Part shown: positions 61,924 to 64,000 of the stretch, in pieces
Layout of the letters: the number at the start of each line of letters is the position of its first letter
Position numbering within the stretch: position 1 is the first letter of the stretch
Assembly (NCBI RefSeq): GCF_018403285.1
Contig: NZ_BOSJ01000008.1
Coordinates: 142,095 to 206,094 of the forward strand
Length of the DNA: 64,000 nucleotides
Source of the DNA: Paenibacillus sp. J45TS6
Lineage (GTDB): Bacteria; Bacillota; Bacilli; Paenibacillales; Paenibacillaceae
Reading direction: 5' to 3'
Made by a program: the position numbers and the translations under genes
Notes under the pieces: generated by a model
Told to the model about the DNA's origin: nothing
Databases searched by the model: none
Seen by the model: the letters and a program-made list of their open reading frames with translations, nothing else

Positions 61924-62000
61924 TGGCGCGCCCTGAGAGATTCGAACTCCCGGCCTTTTGATTCGTAGTCAAACGCTCTATCCAGCTGAGCTAAGGGCGC
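61924..62000 (-). tRNA. tRNA-Arg(ACG)
   Basis: Acceptor GCGCCCT/AGGGCGC and anticodon loop CTACGAA identify arginine; A34 would be edited to inosine. CCA is encoded. Confidence 0.95.
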
Positions 62001-62009
62001 ATATATGAT

Positions 62010-62084
62010 TGGAGCGGACGACGGGAATCGAACCCGCGACCCTCGCCTTGGCAAGGCGATGCTCTACCGCTGAGCCACGTCCGC
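62010..62084 (-). tRNA. tRNA-Gly(GCC)
   Basis: Acceptor GCGGACG/CGTCCGC and anticodon loop TTGCCAA identify glycine. CCA is encoded, unlike the other glycine tRNA of the cluster. Confidence 0.95.
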
Positions 62085-62092
62085 GAAATATA

Positions 62093-62179
<87 letters not shown>

Positions 62180-62192
62180 ATATATATAAAAG

Positions 62193-62265
62193 TGAGCCAT
62201 GAAGGGCTCGAACCTTCGACACCCTGATTAAAAGTCAGGTGCTCTACCAACTGAGCTAATGGCTC
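62193..62265 (-). tRNA. tRNA-Lys(TTT)
   Basis: Acceptor GAGCCAT/ATGGCTC and anticodon loop CTTTTAA identify lysine. CCA is not encoded. Confidence 0.95.
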
Positions 62266-62275
62266 GTACTAAAAA

Positions 62276-62350
62276 TGGCTGGGGATATAGGATTTGAACC
62301 TATGCATGACGGAGTCAAAGTCCGTTGCCTTACCGCTTGGCTAATCCCCA
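62276..62350 (-). tRNA. tRNA-Gln(TTG)
   Basis: Acceptor TGGGGAT/ATCCCCA and anticodon loop TTTGACT identify glutamine. CCA is encoded. Confidence 0.95.
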
Positions 62351-62370
62351 ACAGTGATAAGGTTTAAAAA

Positions 62371-62447
62371 TGGGGCGATCGATGGGACTTGAACCCACGA
62401 ATGCCGGAGCCACAGACCGGTGCGTTAACCCCTTCGCCACGACCGCC
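62371..62447 (-). tRNA. tRNA-His(GTG)
   Basis: The gene encodes the extra 5' G paired with C73, and anticodon loop CTGTGGC. The anticodon stem CCGGT/TCCGG leaves a T-T mismatch next to the loop. CCA is encoded. Confidence 0.93.
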
Positions 62448-62473
62448 ATAACAAAATACTTTAAAAATAAATC

Positions 62474-62559
62474 TGGTGGAGGATGATGGATTCGAACCAC
62501 CGAACCCGTAAGGGAGCAGATTTACAGTCTGATGCGTTTGGCCACTTCGCTAATCCTCC
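62474..62559 (-). tRNA. tRNA-Tyr(GTA)
   Basis: A class II tRNA with long variable arm, acceptor GGAGGAT/ATCCTCC and anticodon loop CTGTAAA. CCA is encoded. Confidence 0.95.
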
Positions 62560-62569
62560 ATAATGAAAC

Positions 62570-62645
<76 letters not shown>

Positions 62646-62695
62646 TAAATGATTACGATATACCATACTCCATTTTACTGGAGTTAAGATAAAAG

Positions 62696-62772
62696 TGGCG
62701 GAACTGACGGGATTCGAACCCGCGATCTCCTGCGTGACAGGCAGGCATGTTAGGCCTCTACACCACAGTTCC
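62696..62772 (-). tRNA. tRNA-Asp(GTC)
   Basis: Acceptor GGAACTG/CAGTTCC and anticodon loop CTGTCAC identify aspartate. CCA is encoded. Confidence 0.95.
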
Positions 62773-62783
62773 AAGTATTACAA

Positions 62784-62857
<74 letters not shown>

Positions 62858-62866
62858 ATATTTATA

Positions 62867-62942
62867 TGGTGGAGATTGAGGGGATCGAACCCCCGACCCT
62901 CTGCTTGTAAGGCAGATGCTCTCCCAGCTGAGCTAAATCTCC
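62867..62942 (-). tRNA. tRNA-Val(TAC)
   Basis: Acceptor GGAGATT/AATCTCC and anticodon loop CTTACAA identify valine. CCA is encoded. Confidence 0.95.
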
Positions 62943-62950
62943 ATATAAAG

Positions 62951-63022
62951 TGACCCGTAGGGGATTCGAACCCCTGTTACCTCCGTGAAAGGGAGGTGTC
63001 TTAACCCCTTGACCAACGGGCC
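62951..63022 (-). tRNA. tRNA-Glu(TTC)
   Basis: Acceptor GGCCCGT/ACGGGTC and anticodon loop CTTTCAC identify glutamate. CCA is not encoded. Confidence 0.95.
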
Positions 63023-63054
63023 TTACTGTATTAAATATTCTAAAAAGTTCGCAA

Positions 63055-63143
63055 CGGAGAAAGAGGGATTCGAACCCTCGAGACGCTTGTGACGCCTACA
63101 CGATTTCCAATCGTGCTCCTTCGGCCAGCTCGGACACTTCTCC
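63055..63143 (-). tRNA. tRNA-Ser(GGA)
   Basis: A class II tRNA with long variable arm, acceptor GGAGAAG/TTTCTCC-type stem, anticodon loop TTGGAAA and G73. CCA is not encoded. Confidence 0.95.
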
Positions 63144-63148
63144 AAAAG

Positions 63149-63224
63149 TGGCTCCCCGAACAGGGCTCGAACCTGTGACAACTCGATTAACAGTCGAGTG
63201 CTCTACCAACTGAGCTATCAGGGA
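63149..63224 (-). tRNA. tRNA-Asn(GTT)
   Basis: Acceptor TCCCTGA/TCGGGGA and anticodon loop CTGTTAA identify asparagine. CCA is encoded. Confidence 0.95.
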
Positions 63225-63228
63225 ATAT

Positions 63229-63304
63229 TGGTGGAGCCAAGCGGGATCGAACCGCTGACCTCCTGCGTGCAAGGCAGGCGCTCTCCCAGCTGAGCTATGG
63301 CCCC
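63229..63304 (-). tRNA. tRNA-Ala(TGC)
   Basis: Acceptor GGGGCCA/TGGCTCC (with G-T pairs) and anticodon loop TTGCA identify alanine. CCA is encoded. It follows 5S rather than sitting in the 16S-23S spacer. Confidence 0.95.
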
Positions 63305-63324
63305 ATAATGGGATTATGAAGTTA

Positions 63325-63403
<79 letters not shown>

Positions 63404-63452
63404 TTATCGTTAATTAAACGATTAGGCGAAAAAATAACCCATAAGGGTATTC

Positions 63453-63569
63453 GCTTGGCGGCGTCCTACTCTCCCAGGACCCTGCGGTCCAAGTACCATC
63501 GGCGCTGGAGGGCTTAACGGTCGTGTTCGGGATGGGTACGTGTGGAACCCCTCCGCTATCGCCACCAAA
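63453..63569 (-). rRNA. rrf: 5S ribosomal RNA
   Basis: The minus strand starts TTTGGTGGCGATAGC and ends GTAGGACGCCGCCAAGC, with the central CCGAACACG and AAGCCCTCCAGCGCCGATGG segments of Bacillota 5S rRNA. The length of about 117 bases is normal. It lies between the 23S gene and the tRNA cluster. Confidence 0.95.
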
Positions 63570-63776
63570 CAGGATTTTCTTAGCTTACGCTTCTCGAAAA
63601 TCTTCGAAAAATCTATACACTCTTCGCGTTTGCTTGGGTTCAACACCGAAGTGTGAATCAAGAAACAAGCGTTTAGTTTTCCTCAAGGATTTGCTCCCTG
63701 AAAACTAGAACGAAACAATCTTTGCGATTTATATAGCTTATGCTTCCGAAGTAGCTTTCCTTCAGAAAGCTTGTAG
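63570..63776 (-). other. 23S-5S spacer
   Basis: The 207-base spacer has no tRNA. It includes a stretch reading CTAGTTTTCAGGGAGCAAAT on the minus strand, a common rRNA spacer motif in Bacillota, and inverted segments likely used for rRNA processing. Confidence 0.6.

Positions 63777-64000
<224 letters not shown>

Overview
The window looks like chromosomal DNA of a Paenibacillus or a close relative (Bacillota). Indicators are strong GGAGG ribosome sites, rho-independent terminators after most genes, a Bacillus-type rRNA-tRNA operon with 18 tRNAs behind the 5S gene, YesM/YesN two-component systems paired with lipoprotein sugar transporters, and B. subtilis-type families (YwrABC, YteR/YtcQ, YesS, YpfJ). 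There is no phage, insertion sequence or CRISPR array. The only mobile trace is a short, broken recombinase-like remnant near 45.1 kb.

Layout. 0-10 kb: housekeeping and respiration control. It holds gpmA, an amino-acid-type binding protein, a perfect Fur box in front of a 51-residue ORF, an Fnr regulator, and an NreA/NreC-like module whose kinase lacks the NreB cysteines, with an Fnr-type operator in front. A YwrC-like regulator and a two-gene chromate-type transporter follow. 10-12.4 kb: a secreted protein made only of nine BIG2 Ig-like repeats. 13-20 kb: an NAD-linked locus. It contains an MBL-fold lipoprotein, an Lrp regulator, a cysteine hydrolase, an HxlR regulator, two class-M sirtuins (one intact, one with altered active site), an HD hydrolase and nicotinate phosphoribosyltransferase. 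A conserved promoter block occurs upstream of the MBL gene and of the sirtuin operon, with a weaker copy at hxlR itself. I consider this the best candidate for an undescribed system.

20-35 kb: carbohydrate use. A heparinase II/III-like protein, two lipoproteins and an esterase are followed by a beta-galactoside operon read leftwards: YesN-like regulator, YesM-like kinase, binding protein, two permeases, GH2 beta-galactosidase. A cre-like site is embedded in a hairpin between the kinase and the transporter genes. 35-45 kb: a rhamnogalacturonan-type locus with a uronate-dehydrogenase-like enzyme, a YesS-like AraC regulator, two paralogous binding lipoproteins, two permeases and a GH105 hydrolase.

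45-54.8 kb: a DUF2087/GIY-YIG regulator, Mn catalase, NagZ-like GH3 enzyme, chemoreceptor, YpfJ-like metalloprotease and a serine hydrolase. 54.8-61.7 kb: a sulfonate/taurine-type sulfur-scavenging cluster. It has an acyl-CoA-dehydrogenase-fold oxidoreductase, SsuC/SsuB transporter parts on the minus strand, and two TauD-like dioxygenases plus a SsuA-like lipoprotein on the plus strand. The divergent promoters carry near-identical leader elements, each followed by a terminator. A decayed 23S rRNA fragment lies just downstream of ssuC. 61.7-64 kb: 18 tRNAs, 5S rRNA and the 3' end of a 23S rRNA gene, all on the minus strand.

All functional assignments rest on reading motifs and family resemblance by eye; no database search was run.
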